Source: Rathayibacter sp. VKM Ac-2754 (GTDB lineage Bacteria > Actinomycetota > Actinomycetes > Actinomycetales > Microbacteriaceae). Taken from it: DNA of 64,000 nucleotides. This document shows positions 1 to 8,954 of this stretch, piece by piece (the stretch's first letter is position 1; every line of letters starts with the position of its first letter). Under the pieces are notes generated by a model. That model was not told where the DNA came from, searched no databases, and worked only from the letters and a program-made list of their open reading frames with translations. The stretch spans positions 186,001 through 250,000 of the forward strand of contig NZ_WUCC01000006.1 in assembly GCF_009807095.1 (NCBI RefSeq), read 5' to 3'. A program made the translations under genes and the position numbers.

Positions 1-35
1 TTCTCGTCCGGACTGCGGAGGAGCTCGCCGCGTGA
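1..35 (+). CDS. Possible 3' end of an upstream gene (partial)
   Basis: Reading from position 3 gives ten sense codons (LVRTAEELAA) and a TGA at 33-35. The composition fits the C-terminus of a + strand protein that starts before the window. Ten residues are too few to assign a family, and chance cannot be excluded. Confidence 0.25.
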   Translation, partial: LVRTAEELAA

Positions 36-150
36 GCCTGTGCCGACGCGGCGGTTCAGGCGGAAAGTGTCATGGCCGATTCGTGTTCCTGGACGCAGGA
101 GAGCAGAGGTCGTAGCGTTGCGCCATCACGACGGCGTGAGGAGCGGGGTC

Positions 151-1179
151 ATGGTGGTGGGATCTACTGGTGCATCTTCTTCCCAGGAAGACCACGGCTC
201 CCTGCGCGAACGACGCGATCCGGCGTATCGACCCTGGCGAGCCGGTCAGAAGCAGGTTCGCAGTGCCGCTCGCGTGGTCTGGTCTCTCATCTTCGGATTC
301 TTCGTCGTGATAGCCACCCTCGCTTTCACCCTCTGGTTCCTCAACCGCCAAGGGGTCTTCCTTGCCGAGATCGCGCTGCCGATCCTCGTCATCGCGTCTG
401 CGATGGTGCTGATCCTTGCGCTCGCGTCCGCAGCCATCATCTTCAGCCGGCTCGATTTGGCGAATCGAAACCACGCCATGGGTCTACCGGAGGGAAGCAT
501 TCGCGCGATCATCGCCCTACTCCTCCTGGTTATATTCGCGGTCGTGTCAGTCTTTCTGATCGCCAACGCCGACCGCCGTGACGTGCGCAGGATAGAGGGC
601 ATCACGCAAGAGCAGGCAGACCAGTATCCTGCCCAGGAAGTGGTCTCCAGGACTCTCTTAGAGGAGGGATCCGGCCTCGACGAGGATGGCGGCCGCCTGG
701 TCACTGTCGTCCTCGACGGCGGAGACTCCCCATCGCTCCAAATGTCTCAGCAACTCCAGACCACGCTGGGAACGCTCGTCGTCGCTATCGCCGCCTTCTA
801 CTTCGGGAGCCAGGCGGTCCAGACCGCGACAGTCAAAGCGAAGCCGACACAGAGAGCATCGGACGGTGAGGCTTCACCTCCGCGCGGTCCAGTGGCGAAG
901 ACATCGAGTAGCGCCGACGCTGAAAGCCGAGGGGACCCAGATCCGGCGATGCAACCACAACCGACTGGGCAGAGGGACGACCGTCGAGGTGAGGGTGTAG
1001 GCGCGACGAGCAGAGAAGGCACCGCGGCCGATGTGGCCGAGGGGTTCGCCGTCGATGAGTCGAATCAGACCGGCGAAACGGCTCGGGAGCACAATCCACC
1101 CGTGCGGAGTGACCTGGCACCAGCGCCGAGCACCGCCGAGGAGAATTCCGACTCGGGAAACACGCGTCTCGCCTGGTGA
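151..1179 (+). CDS. Multi-TM membrane protein of unknown function
   Basis: A 342-residue protein that I do not recognise. The ATG at 151 was chosen because GAGGAG lies 7 nt upstream; the frame stays open to the window edge, but the upstream part is Arg-rich and looks non-coding. Two adjacent transmembrane segments follow a short N-terminal tail, then the phrase GLPEGSIRAIIALLLLVIFA, which forms a third. A soluble stretch rich in Glu and Asp leads to a fourth hydrophobic segment (LGTLVVAIAAFYFGSQA). The last 110 residues are a polar, low-complexity cytoplasmic or external tail. G+C is visibly lower than in neighbouring genes and codon choice is less C-ending, so recent acquisition is possible. 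It is convergent with the glycosyltransferase operon, and nothing nearby states its job. Confidence 0.7.
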   Translation: MVVGSTGASSSQEDHGSLRERRDPAYRPWRAGQKQVRSAARVVWSLIFGFFVVIATLAFTLWFLNRQGVFLAEIALPILVIASAMVLILALASAAIIFSRLDLANRNHAMGLPEGSIRAIIALLLLVIFAVVSVFLIANADRRDVRRIEGITQEQADQYPAQEVVSRTLLEEGSGLDEDGGRLVTVVLDGGDSPSLQMSQQLQTTLGTLVVAIAAFYFGSQAVQTATVKAKPTQRASDGEASPPRGPVAKTSSSADAESRGDPDPAMQPQPTGQRDDRRGEGVGATSREGTAADVAEGFAVDESNQTGETAREHNPPVRSDLAPAPSTAEENSDSGNTRLAW

Positions 1180-1188
1180 CGACGCCGC

Positions 1189-2643
1189 CTAGCGTTCGGC
1201 GGCGACGAAGTCCCAGAGCGTGGCGGCGTACTCGGCCCACGAGGAGTTGTCGCGCGAAGACGCCTCCGTCTGCAGACGCGCCAGCAGCTCGTCGTCGGTG
1301 AGCAGCTCGCGCATCCCCCGCGCGATGTCGTGGTCGTCGCGCGAGTCGACCGTGACCGCTCCGCCCTGCGAGGCGATCTCGGCCATGCTGCCGTACTGCG
1401 CCGTCAGGACGGGCGTGCCGACGGCCAGCGACTCCGCGACCGGCAGCCCGAATCCCTCGTTGAGCGAGGGGAAGACCGTGAACCGGGCGAGCCGGTAGGC
1501 GCTCCAGAGGAGCTCGTCGGTGATCGCCGAGAAGGAGGACACCTCGCGCTCCTCGGCCTGCAGCCGAGCGAGCTGGGCGTCGAAGCCCTCGCTGTTCCAG
1601 GCGTTGCCGCCGATGAAGACGAGGCTGAACTCGTGCCCCTCGCGCCAGAGCAGCTCGGCGGCGTGCAGCACGGCGAGGTGGTTCTTGCGCGGCTCGTGGC
1701 TGCCGACGCAGACGACCAGCGGGAGGTCTCCCGTGACGAGCTTCTCCTTCGCCCGGGCGAGGGCCGCCGCGTCGACGACTCCGGCCTCGGACGGCAGGAG
1801 GATCGGCTCGATGTCCGGACCCTTCCGCCCCACTCCGGCCAGCATCTCGCGCCAGCCGCGGTACTCCACGGCCGCAGCCTCCGAGATCGTGGCGACGCGG
1901 TCCATGTGGCTCACGGCGACGAGGGTCCGCGAGAACGCGGCGCTCATGCCGATGTGGGCCGTCTCGGCCGTGGTCAGGGGCACGCAGTCGAACCCGATCG
2001 TCGAGGTGGCGTTGCCGCTGAACTCGGCCATCGCCGCGATCCGCGAGGTGCGCTCGTCCTCCGTCGCGAGCTCGGGGAGGACGTATCGCGAGCGCCACGG
2101 CACCAGGATGTCGCTCGAGGGGTCGGCCTTCGCGTCGGGCACGGTGCCGTAGAGGGCGTTGCGGCGCAGCGGAGGATCGAGCTCGCGGAGCGTGCGGTCG
2201 GCACTGTCCCAGCCGACGAGCACCATCTGGTGCTGCTTGGTCCACTCGGCGATCGACTTGCGGACGACCCGCTGGATGCCGGTCGCGAGACCGGTGCGCG
2301 CCGTGTGGTGCACATCCACGACGACGGCGGCCGTGACCACGCGGACGCGCGGCATCTGCAGCCGGTTGAGGATGAACCCGTTCGCCCGCTCGCGCAGGAG
2401 CGAGCGCAGCAGCGCGGTCGCCCCGTCGAGGCGGACGAGCCGCACCGCGTCGACCACGTCGTCGCGCAGCGGCAGAGCGCCGGTGAGCACCGAGAGGGTC
2501 AGCCAGACCTCCTCCGTGGACGGCGCCACGAGGACGCCGGCGAGCTGGCGCACCAGGCCGTCGACCTCGGCGTCGGGCGCGAGCTCGGGCGCGAGGGTCT
2601 CGAGCAGCACGCTCATGCGGTCGATCGCCACGGACTTACGCAC
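1189..2643 (-). CDS. GT4-family glycosyltransferase (tandem paralog A)
   Basis: A 484-residue retaining glycosyltransferase with a GT-B fold. The C-terminal nucleotide-sugar domain holds VGSHEPRKNHL (about residues 313-323) and the donor-binding EGFGLPVAE (about 396-404). The N-terminal 100 residues are an extra helical part, followed by TGIQRVVRKS, also found in the next gene. The start is GTG at 2641-2643: it overlaps the upstream stop by 8 bp and has GAGGGAG just ahead, whereas the ATG nine codons later lacks a ribosome site. It is the last gene of a three-gene - strand operon from 4518. By family it transfers a hexose or deoxyhexose to a growing cell-surface glycan in the cytosol; donor and acceptor cannot be read from sequence. 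Confidence 0.88.
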   Translation of the reverse strand: MRKSVAIDRMSVLLETLAPELAPDAEVDGLVRQLAGVLVAPSTEEVWLTLSVLTGALPLRDDVVDAVRLVRLDGATALLRSLLRERANGFILNRLQMPRVRVVTAAVVVDVHHTARTGLATGIQRVVRKSIAEWTKQHQMVLVGWDSADRTLRELDPPLRRNALYGTVPDAKADPSSDILVPWRSRYVLPELATEDERTSRIAAMAEFSGNATSTIGFDCVPLTTAETAHIGMSAAFSRTLVAVSHMDRVATISEAAAVEYRGWREMLAGVGRKGPDIEPILLPSEAGVVDAAALARAKEKLVTGDLPLVVCVGSHEPRKNHLAVLHAAELLWREGHEFSLVFIGGNAWNSEGFDAQLARLQAEEREVSSFSAITDELLWSAYRLARFTVFPSLNEGFGLPVAESLAVGTPVLTAQYGSMAEIASQGGAVTVDSRDDHDIARGMRELLTDDELLARLQTEASSRDNSSWAEYAATLWDFVAAER

Positions 2644-4156
2644 GGGGCGCTCCCTCGTTCTCGTCGGCGCCCACCAGGACGCCCCACAGGTCTTCCGCGT
2701 AGTCGTCCCACGTCCGCCGCGGGCGCGCGAGCGCCTCTCCGCGGAGCCGGTCGATCAGCACGTCGGACTCGAGCATCTCGCGCATGGCCTCGTGGATCGC
2801 GTCGTCATCGCCGGGATCCACGGTGACGCAGCCGCCGTCGGCCGCGATCTCGGCCAGCGAGCCGATGCTCGAGGTCAGTGCGGGCACGCCCAGCGCGAGC
2901 GCCTCCGCGACGGGGAGGCCGTAGCCCTCGTGCGTGGAGGGGAAGGCGAGGAACCGCGCGTTCTCGTAGGACGCGACGAGCTTCTCGTCGCTCGCCCCGC
3001 GCCACAGCTCCACCGAGCGGCCCGCCTGCTGGGCCTCGCGGATCCGCACGTCGAAGACCCTGGTCGACCAGTCGTTGCCGTTGCCGATGAAGCGCAGCGT
3101 GAAGACGTGCCCCTCGCGCCAGAGCCGCTCGGCGGCGTGCAGCACGGCGAGGTGGTTCTTGCGGGGCTCGGTGCTGCCCACCGAGAGGACGAGCGGACCG
3201 ACCGTGGAGGGCGCGATCGAGGCGTCCACGAGGTTCGGGCGGTCGACCGGGAGCGCGACGGTGTCGACCTGCGGACCGGTGAGGCCCTGTGCGGGCAGCG
3301 CGTCCACGAAGCCGCGGAACTCGTCGGAGGCCGACTCGCTGATGCCCGCGACGTGGCTCGCGTGCTTGACGATCGAGAGGTAGTTGACGAAGCGCGCGGT
3401 CTCGATGCCCGGGACGGTGTCGGCGCTCACGACCGGGATCGCGTCGTAGCCGATCAGCCCGACACGGTTGCCCGAGTACGCCGCGAGCGACGCGTAGGGC
3501 GCGCAGAGGTTGAGGCCGGGGACCTCGGGGATGAGCACGGTCGAGCGGAAGGGCACGACGAAGCGGACCTCCTCGGGGTCGCCGTCGCGCCACGGCTCCG
3601 ACCGGATGTTCTCGTAGTCGATGACGCGCGAGAGCTCGATCTCGCTGAGGCGCCGCATCGCCATCGATCCGTTGACCCAGGCGATCGGGGTGACCTCGTG
3701 CCGGCCGTGCCAGCGGCGCATCGTGTTGCGGACGACCCGCTGGATGCCGGTCTGGTGCGCGTGACGGGCGCAGAAGTCGACATCGGCGATGACCGCGTCG
3801 GTGACGATCTCGAGCCGCGACCCGAGGTCTGCGTAGCCGGTGGAGGCGCGCGCACCGGCCGACAGGAAGACCCGCAGGGCCTCGTGCGGCTCGCAGAACT
3901 CGAGCGAGCGGCGGAACCAGAGGAAGAAGTGCTCGACCGGGAAGACCGCGAGGAACGACGTGAGGGCCAGCCAGGTCAGGTCGTCGGAGGCGCGCTCCTT
4001 GGTGCGGCGCGCGATCGCGTCGAGCAGGGGGCCGGGGCCGCGACCCGCGAGGGCCTCGATCTCGTCGGGCCGCAGGAGGAAGGGCGCGAGCTGCTCGAGG
4101 CGCTCGGTCAGCAGCGCGCGGCGGAGGGGGGCGTCGAGATCGTCGGTGCTGCTCAT
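2636..4156 (-). CDS. GT4-family glycosyltransferase (tandem paralog B)
   Basis: A 506-residue GT-B glycosyltransferase clearly paralogous to the downstream gene. Both share a long N-terminal helical extension, the motif TGIQRVVR, the block VGSTEPRKNHLAVLHAAE and the donor-site EGYGLPVAE. The start is ATG 4154-4156, which overlaps the stop of the 121-residue gene as ATGA; a longer reading to 4342 exists but begins with Arg-rich shadow sequence over the upstream gene. The two paralogs probably add successive or alternative sugars in one polysaccharide. The family match is firm; the substrate is unknown. Confidence 0.88.
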   Translation of the reverse strand: MSSTDDLDAPLRRALLTERLEQLAPFLLRPDEIEALAGRGPGPLLDAIARRTKERASDDLTWLALTSFLAVFPVEHFFLWFRRSLEFCEPHEALRVFLSAGARASTGYADLGSRLEIVTDAVIADVDFCARHAHQTGIQRVVRNTMRRWHGRHEVTPIAWVNGSMAMRRLSEIELSRVIDYENIRSEPWRDGDPEEVRFVVPFRSTVLIPEVPGLNLCAPYASLAAYSGNRVGLIGYDAIPVVSADTVPGIETARFVNYLSIVKHASHVAGISESASDEFRGFVDALPAQGLTGPQVDTVALPVDRPNLVDASIAPSTVGPLVLSVGSTEPRKNHLAVLHAAERLWREGHVFTLRFIGNGNDWSTRVFDVRIREAQQAGRSVELWRGASDEKLVASYENARFLAFPSTHEGYGLPVAEALALGVPALTSSIGSLAEIAADGGCVTVDPGDDDAIHEAMREMLESDVLIDRLRGEALARPRRTWDDYAEDLWGVLVGADENEGAPRA

Positions 4157-4518
4157 CCGCGGCGCCCGAACCGGCGCTGGGCGTAGCGGGCCGTGTGGCC
4201 CATCGCCCCGCGGAGACCGAGCTGCGTGGCGCGGATCTGGAAGAGTCGGACGGCGCGGAGGGGCTTCGTCACGCGCCACGAGAGCGTCTGCTCGAACGGT
4301 GCCGAGGCGACGACTCCGCCGACGTGCATGTGCTTGAGCCACGCATCGAGCGGATCGTTGAGGAGGGCGTCGCGCTCGGCCCGGAGCTCCTCGAGGGTCT
4401 CGACCCGGGCACTCGTGCGGGCGGGGGCGCCGGCCGTCTCGGGGACGACCTCCGCGGAACCGGCTTCTGGCTTCTCATCGCCCGCTCGAAGGCGCGGGTC
4501 ACCGCTCACGTCTGTCAC
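4153..4518 (-). CDS. Small protein of unknown function heading the glycosyltransferase operon
   Basis: A 121-residue protein I do not recognise. The first 40 residues are polar and probably disordered. The rest is basic and helical, with RAERDALLNDPLDAWLKHM and a C-terminal Arg-rich tail (RRFGRRG), and there is no clear membrane segment. The start is GTG 4516-4518, chosen because TAGAAT sits 6 nt upstream, the spacing expected of a leaderless transcript. It is translationally coupled (ATGA) to the first of two GT4 genes, so a scaffold or accessory role for those enzymes is possible. This rests on position only. Confidence 0.65.
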   Translation of the reverse strand: MTDVSGDPRLRAGDEKPEAGSAEVVPETAGAPARTSARVETLEELRAERDALLNDPLDAWLKHMHVGGVVASAPFEQTLSWRVTKPLRAVRLFQIRATQLGLRGAMGHTARYAQRRFGRRG

Positions 4519-4524
4519 CCCGAC

Positions 4525-4530
4525 ATTCTA
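4525..4530 (-). promoter_or_regulatory. -10 box TAGAAT, leaderless start of glycosyltransferase operon
   Basis: TAGAAT is followed by 6 nt and then the GTG of the 121-residue gene, so the transcript should begin at or next to the start codon. No convincing -35 was seen. Confidence 0.55.
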
Positions 4531-4559
4531 ATCGGAGGTGCGGGCGGTGCCCGGTCGCG

Positions 4560-5144
4560 TCACTCCGGGCGGCGGATCGGCGCCGTGTCGTTGACCGCCG
4601 CCACGTCGTCCTCGAAGATCGCCGCCGCGGCGATCTCGGCCTCCCGCGCCTCGACGACCCCGCCCGAGCGGTGGTGCCCGAAGACCCAGTAGCGGTAGAG
4701 CACGAAGCGGAAGCCGGTCGCGAGACCGAGCCCGATGACGTTCGCCGAGATGTTGTCGGCGACGAGGTTGTCGAAGCCCAGGACGTAGTGCGAGATGTAG
4801 AGCGGGAGCAGGTTGACCGCCATGCCGGCGACGGCGACGGTCGCGAACTCGGCGAGCTCGAGCAGGTAGTTCGAGCGCCGGTGCTCCCGGAAGGTCCAGT
4901 AGCGGTTGCCGAACCAGGTCACCACCGTCGCCGCCGCCACGGCCACGACCTTGGCGCCGATCGGACCCGAGAGGAGATGCTCGCCGCTGAGGCGCAGCAG
5001 GTTGAAGACCGTGATGTCGACGACGAGCCCGAGGACGCCGACCACCCCGAACTTGAGGGCGTAGGCGATCAGACCGCGGTAGACGGCCTTGCCCCGGGCC
5101 ACGAGACCCGGTCGAGCGGTGGCGCCCGTCTCGGCTCCGCTCAT
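4560..5144 (-). CDS. GtrA-family membrane protein
   Basis: A 194-residue protein with the four-helix GtrA pattern. The first helix carries FGVVGVLGLVVDITVFNLL, the second ends in NRYWTFREHRR, a third lies in the middle, and the last ends in FRFVLYRYWVFGHHR. The paired N/R-Y-W-x-F signatures are typical. Family members are thought to flip or help transfer polyprenyl-phosphate-linked sugars across the cytoplasmic membrane. The gene follows the GT2 synthase-like gene at 5865-5146 by one base, the usual partnership of a lipid-linked sugar synthase and its translocase. Family confident, function inferred. Confidence 0.88.
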   Translation of the reverse strand: MSGAETGATARPGLVARGKAVYRGLIAYALKFGVVGVLGLVVDITVFNLLRLSGEHLLSGPIGAKVVAVAAATVVTWFGNRYWTFREHRRSNYLLELAEFATVAVAGMAVNLLPLYISHYVLGFDNLVADNISANVIGLGLATGFRFVLYRYWVFGHHRSGGVVEAREAEIAAAAIFEDDVAAVNDTAPIRRPE

Positions 5145-5145
5145 C

Positions 5146-5865
5146 TCAGGAGGTCTTCGGCGGGCGGGTGCGCGAGCCCTCGCGCACGCGGATCTTCGCG
5201 AGGATCCAGAGGGCCTCGAAGCCGTCCTTGACGGTGATCTTCTTGCCCTCCTCGCGGGTGCGGGCCTTGTAGCTGATCGGGACCTCGTAGGGGCGGTGTC
5301 CGCGGGCGAGGAGCTTGGCGGTGACCTCCGCCTCCATGCCGAAGCCCTTCTCCTTGATGTCCAGCGAGCGGTAGAGCGCGAGCGGCATCAGCTTGAAGCA
5401 GGTCTCGACGTCCGAGATGTAGGCGTTGAAGAGGATGTTCGTGACGAGGTTCACGCCCTTGTTGCCGATGACGTACCAGTACGAGAACGAGGTGTGGCTG
5501 CCGAACGTGCGGCTGCCGTAGACGAGCTCGGCGTCGCCGTCGAGGACGGGCTGCAGCAGCGACGGGATCTCGCTGGGCCGGTACTCCTCGTCGGCGTCGC
5601 AGATGATGACGTAATCGCCGGTCGCCTCCTGCACGGCCCGGCTGATCGCCGCGCCCTTGCCCTGGTTGACGCTCTGGTGGAACACGCGGATCCGCGGGTC
5701 CTCGAGCGCGTCGAGGATCTGCTTCGTGCGGTCCCTGCTGCCGTCGTTGACGATCACGAACTCGATCTCGACGCCCTCCTGGAACCGGATCGCGAGAACG
5801 CGGTCGACGGCCTTCTGGAGCGTCGCCTGCTCGTTGTAGACGGGCATGAGGATGGAGAGCTTCAC
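5146..5865 (-). CDS. GT2 glycosyltransferase, polyprenyl-phosphate sugar synthase-like
   Basis: A 239-residue inverting GT-A enzyme. It starts directly with the first beta strand (MKLSILMPVYNE), has the DGSRDRT loop, the DADEEYRP metal-binding region in place of the common DADLQ, and late basic residues of the DPM1/DPMS-like group. There is no C-terminal membrane domain. The ATG is unambiguous. The gene lies one base upstream of gtrA-like 5144-4560, so it probably charges polyprenyl phosphate with a sugar that GtrA then moves outward. It could instead act directly on a glycan chain. Confidence 0.85.
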   Translation of the reverse strand: MKLSILMPVYNEQATLQKAVDRVLAIRFQEGVEIEFVIVNDGSRDRTKQILDALEDPRIRVFHQSVNQGKGAAISRAVQEATGDYVIICDADEEYRPSEIPSLLQPVLDGDAELVYGSRTFGSHTSFSYWYVIGNKGVNLVTNILFNAYISDVETCFKLMPLALYRSLDIKEKGFGMEAEVTAKLLARGHRPYEVPISYKARTREEGKKITVKDGFEALWILAKIRVREGSRTRPPKTS

Positions 5866-5923
5866 GGGTCGCGGGTCTCTTTCTACGGGTGTGGTCGCTG
5901 CGGCGTCGTCGGTGCGCGGCGCT

Positions 5924-6874
5924 CTACGGCGCAGCGGTGACGATGGTGGACTCGAACCACGCGATGGTCCGTGCGAGGCCGTCCTCGACGGACACGGTCG
6001 GCTCCCAGCCGAGGATCTCGCGGGCCTTGCTGATGTCGGGCTTGCGCCGCTCGGGGTCGTCGATCGGGCGCGCCTCGTAGCGGATCTCGGAGTCGCTGCC
6101 GATGATCGCCACGATGCGGCGGGCGATCTCGCCCAGCTCGAGCTCGTCGACGCTGCCGAGGTTGATCGGGCCGGAGTCGTCGGAGTCGGCCATCCGCAGG
6201 ATCGCGTCGACGAGATCGTCGACGTAGAGGAGGGAGCGGGTCTGCGTGCCGTCGCCGTGCATCGGGATCGGCAGCCCCGCCAGGGCCGCCTTCACGAACG
6301 CGGGCACGGCGCGGCCGTCGTCGATGTCCATGTTCGGGCCGTAGGTGTTGAAGATCCGGATGACCCCGGTGTCGACCCCGAAGTAGCGGCGGTACGCGAA
6401 GGTGATCGCCTCCGCGTAGCGCTTGGCCTCGTCGTAGACGCTGCGAGGGCCGTTCGGATTCACGTTGCCCCAGTACTCCTCCGTCTGCGGGTGCACGGCG
6501 GGGTCGCCGTACACCTCCGAGGTGGAGGACACGACGAAGCGGGCGCCGTCGCGCTTGGCGACCTCGAGAAGCGCCTCGGTCACGGAGGAGCCGGCGTGCA
6601 GGGTCTCGATCGGGTGCGCGAGGTAGCGCGGAGGCGACGCGGGAGACGCGAAGTGCAGCACCACATCGAAGCGGCCGGGGATCGCGGCGGCCTTCTCGGC
6701 GTCGTCCTCGACGAAGGTGAAGGACGGGTGGCTGAGGAACTCGCCGATGTTCCGCGTGGAGCCGGTGATCAGGTTGTCGAGCACGACGACCGAGTCGCCC
6801 CGACGCAGGATCTCGGCGGTCAGGTTCGAACCGAGGAACCCGGCCCCTCCGGCGACGAGGAATCGTCTGCTCAT
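5924..6874 (-). CDS. NAD-dependent epimerase/dehydratase, UDP-glucuronate decarboxylase-like
   Basis: A 316-residue extended short-chain dehydrogenase. GGAGFLGSNL near the N-terminus is the NAD site, STSEVYGDP carries the active-site Ser/Thr region, and YDEAK supplies the catalytic Tyr and Lys. The stretch EEYWGNVNPNGPRSVYDEAK with RIFNTYGPNM strongly resembles UDP-xylose synthases (UXS), which make UDP-xylose from UDP-glucuronate. The start is ATG 6872-6874 with GGAAGG upstream; an earlier ATG at 6937 lacks support. UDP-xylose would supply one of the glycosyltransferases nearby. Another UDP-sugar epimerase activity is possible but fits the motif less well. Confidence 0.85.
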   Translation of the reverse strand: MSRRFLVAGGAGFLGSNLTAEILRRGDSVVVLDNLITGSTRNIGEFLSHPSFTFVEDDAEKAAAIPGRFDVVLHFASPASPPRYLAHPIETLHAGSSVTEALLEVAKRDGARFVVSSTSEVYGDPAVHPQTEEYWGNVNPNGPRSVYDEAKRYAEAITFAYRRYFGVDTGVIRIFNTYGPNMDIDDGRAVPAFVKAALAGLPIPMHGDGTQTRSLLYVDDLVDAILRMADSDDSGPINLGSVDELELGEIARRIVAIIGSDSEIRYEARPIDDPERRKPDISKAREILGWEPTVSVEDGLARTIAWFESTIVTAAP

Positions 6875-6927
6875 GGTGCTTCGGCCTTCCGGTGCATTCG
6901 GTCGCTCGCCGGTGCGAGAACCGGACG

Positions 6928-6933
6928 ACAGTA
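6928..6933 (-). promoter_or_regulatory. -10 box TACTGT upstream of the UXS-like gene
   Basis: TACTGT lies about 54 bp before the ATG at 6874 in the 220-bp divergent gap 6875-7094. It implies a leader of roughly 45 nt that includes GGAAGG. The -35 is weak. Confidence 0.4.
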
Positions 6934-6989
6934 GCACGGGGCCCGACCGGTCGAACGCGTGCCGCGCGGAGCCGCCTCGACCGATGGTC

Positions 6990-6995
6990 TAGGGT
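6990..6995 (+). promoter_or_regulatory. -10 box TAGGGT for the 7095 membrane protein gene
   Basis: TAGGGT lies about 100 bp upstream of the ATG at 7095, giving an untranslated leader of about 90 nt. The leader holds GGAGGG and a run of A residues near its end. Confidence 0.4.
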
Positions 6996-7094
6996 TGTGG
7001 CCGCCGTGATGGGGTCGGTCGCGCCGGCCACTTCGGGAGGGATCTGAGGACGCTGCGATTCCCGACCGCTCCGAACCGAACGAAAAGAACGAGC

Positions 7095-8942
7095 ATGACC
7101 TCGCCATCCCCGTCCGCTCCTCCTGCCGCCACCGGGATCCGCGGTGTCGCGCCATGGCGGTTCCTCGGCATCGAGGCCGCCCTGGCCCTCGCAGCCGGGC
7201 TGCTCAGTGCGCTTCTCGCCGTCCTCGCGTGGCGCGTCTCGCCGGCCGATCTCGGGCTGCGCTGGGCGACCGGGGGCGCCGACCAGATCCTGCACTACTC
7301 CATCTTCACCAGCGCCTCGCAGGTCTTCCCGTTCCTCCCCAACGACGAGCTCGGCTTCCCCGCCTCGCAGAACCTCTTCTTCGCGCCGCTCTTCGATCCG
7401 TGGTCGGCCGTCCTGGTCTCGGCGCTGGCGCTCGTCCTCCCCGACGGCGTCTGGGCGCTGAACGTCTACAACCTCCTCGCCTTCGTCGGCACGGCCTTCA
7501 CGGCGTTCCTCTTCTTCCGCGGTCTGCGGCTGCACCGCTCGACCTCGTTCGTGGTCGCGGTCGTCTTCGCCGTGCTGCCGTACCACTTCGTGCAGCTCGC
7601 GCTCGGGCACCCGTTCCTGGCGAACTACTGGGCCGTCCCGCTCCTCGGGCTGCTCGTGCTCGTCGTCGCGGGCGGTCGTGCCGATCCGTTCGGCGAGTGG
7701 ATCGAAGCGGGCGCCGGCAGGCGGATGCGGCTCGCCCGGCGCCTCGTCCCGATCCTCGCGCTGTGCTGGGCCACCGCCTTCACGCAGTCTTACTACTTCG
7801 TCTTCGCCGCCCTCGTCGTCGGGGCGGTGTGGTTCGTCCGCGTCATCGTCGCCGCAGCGACCCGCTCATGGCGGTCGATGCTGTGGCCGACCGTGACCGT
7901 CGGCGTGCTCCTCGCCTCGATCGGCGCGCAGCTCGCCATCCTGTCGCTCGACCTCGGCGAGCGCTACGCGAAGTACTTCGCGGGCCGGACCCCGCAGGAG
8001 TCGGAGTTCTACGGCGGGAAGATCATGGACCTCCTGCTCCCCGCGCGCTCGAGCGGGTTCGCGCCCCTCGCGTCGCTGGCGCAGGACTACGCCGACACCA
8101 CGGGGATCCTGCAGACCTCCGAGAGCGCGAGCACCGCCGTCGTCGTGTCGATCGCCTACGTGGTGATCGTCGTCGTCGTCCTCGCCAGGCTGCTCGCTCC
8201 TCGCCTCCGCACCCGCGGCGGGGAGGAGGCGACGCCCGCGCTCCTCTCCGACGAGCGGGTCGGCGCGATGTCGGGCGCCTTCGTCGTGGCCCTCCTCTTC
8301 TTCACGACCGCAGGGCTCGGGGCGCTCCTGGCCTACTACGCCTCCCCCGAGATCCGCGCCTGGTCGCGGTTCTCGATCGTGCTCTCCCTCTTCGCCCTCG
8401 GCGTCGCCGCGATCGCGCTGGAGTCCCTCGTCCGCAAGCGCGTCGTCCGCATCGTCGTGCTGGCGCTCGTCGCCGCCGTCGCCCTCGTCGATCAGCTCGG
8501 AGGCGTGAGTGCGGCCCTGCCGCTCGGACCCGCCCCCGACACGGCGCTGAGGGAGTTCTCGGCGGAGGTGGACGACACGCTCCCCGAGGACTGCGGCATC
8601 GTGCAGCTGCCGCTGAAGGACTTCCCCGAGACGGGGGCGATCGGAGCGATGGGCGACTACGACGAGAGCCTTCCCTACATTTACAGCTCGCGCGACGATC
8701 TGCGCTGGAGCTACGGAGCCGTCGTGGGCACGCGCGGCGCCGACGAGTGGAACGACGCGACCACCCCGGCCGTCTTCGGCGACGAGGTCCAGGAGTCGGG
8801 CGCCTGCGCGGTGCTGGTCGACCTGAGCGCGTACACCGAGGACGTCGGCGGCTGGCAGCCCCTCGTCGACGAGGTCAGCGACGCCGACGCGCCCGCGCTC
8901 GACTCCGAGGACGGACGGTACGAGCTCTTCCTGGTCGGCTGA
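7095..8942 (+). CDS. Polytopic GT-C-like membrane protein, paralog 1
   Basis: A 615-residue integral membrane protein with about a dozen hydrophobic helices and an extracytoplasmic C-terminal domain. After the first helix comes GGADQILHY (residues 60-68), then GFPASQNLFF, and near residue 172 GHPFLANYW. The C-terminal domain holds DCGIVQLPLKDFPETG, GDYDESLPYIYS and SGACAVLVD. All these blocks recur in the genes at 10772-8955 and 13447-15318. An acidic residue in the first outer loop is the usual catalytic position of GT-C enzymes using polyprenyl-phosphate sugars, so I infer a glycosyltransferase or related glycan-modifying protein. I cannot name a described family. It ends 12 bp from its convergent paralog. 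Confidence 0.75.
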   Translation: MTSPSPSAPPAATGIRGVAPWRFLGIEAALALAAGLLSALLAVLAWRVSPADLGLRWATGGADQILHYSIFTSASQVFPFLPNDELGFPASQNLFFAPLFDPWSAVLVSALALVLPDGVWALNVYNLLAFVGTAFTAFLFFRGLRLHRSTSFVVAVVFAVLPYHFVQLALGHPFLANYWAVPLLGLLVLVVAGGRADPFGEWIEAGAGRRMRLARRLVPILALCWATAFTQSYYFVFAALVVGAVWFVRVIVAAATRSWRSMLWPTVTVGVLLASIGAQLAILSLDLGERYAKYFAGRTPQESEFYGGKIMDLLLPARSSGFAPLASLAQDYADTTGILQTSESASTAVVVSIAYVVIVVVVLARLLAPRLRTRGGEEATPALLSDERVGAMSGAFVVALLFFTTAGLGALLAYYASPEIRAWSRFSIVLSLFALGVAAIALESLVRKRVVRIVVLALVAAVALVDQLGGVSAALPLGPAPDTALREFSAEVDDTLPEDCGIVQLPLKDFPETGAIGAMGDYDESLPYIYSSRDDLRWSYGAVVGTRGADEWNDATTPAVFGDEVQESGACAVLVDLSAYTEDVGGWQPLVDEVSDADAPALDSEDGRYELFLVG

Positions 8943-8954
8943 TCGCCGGCCGCG

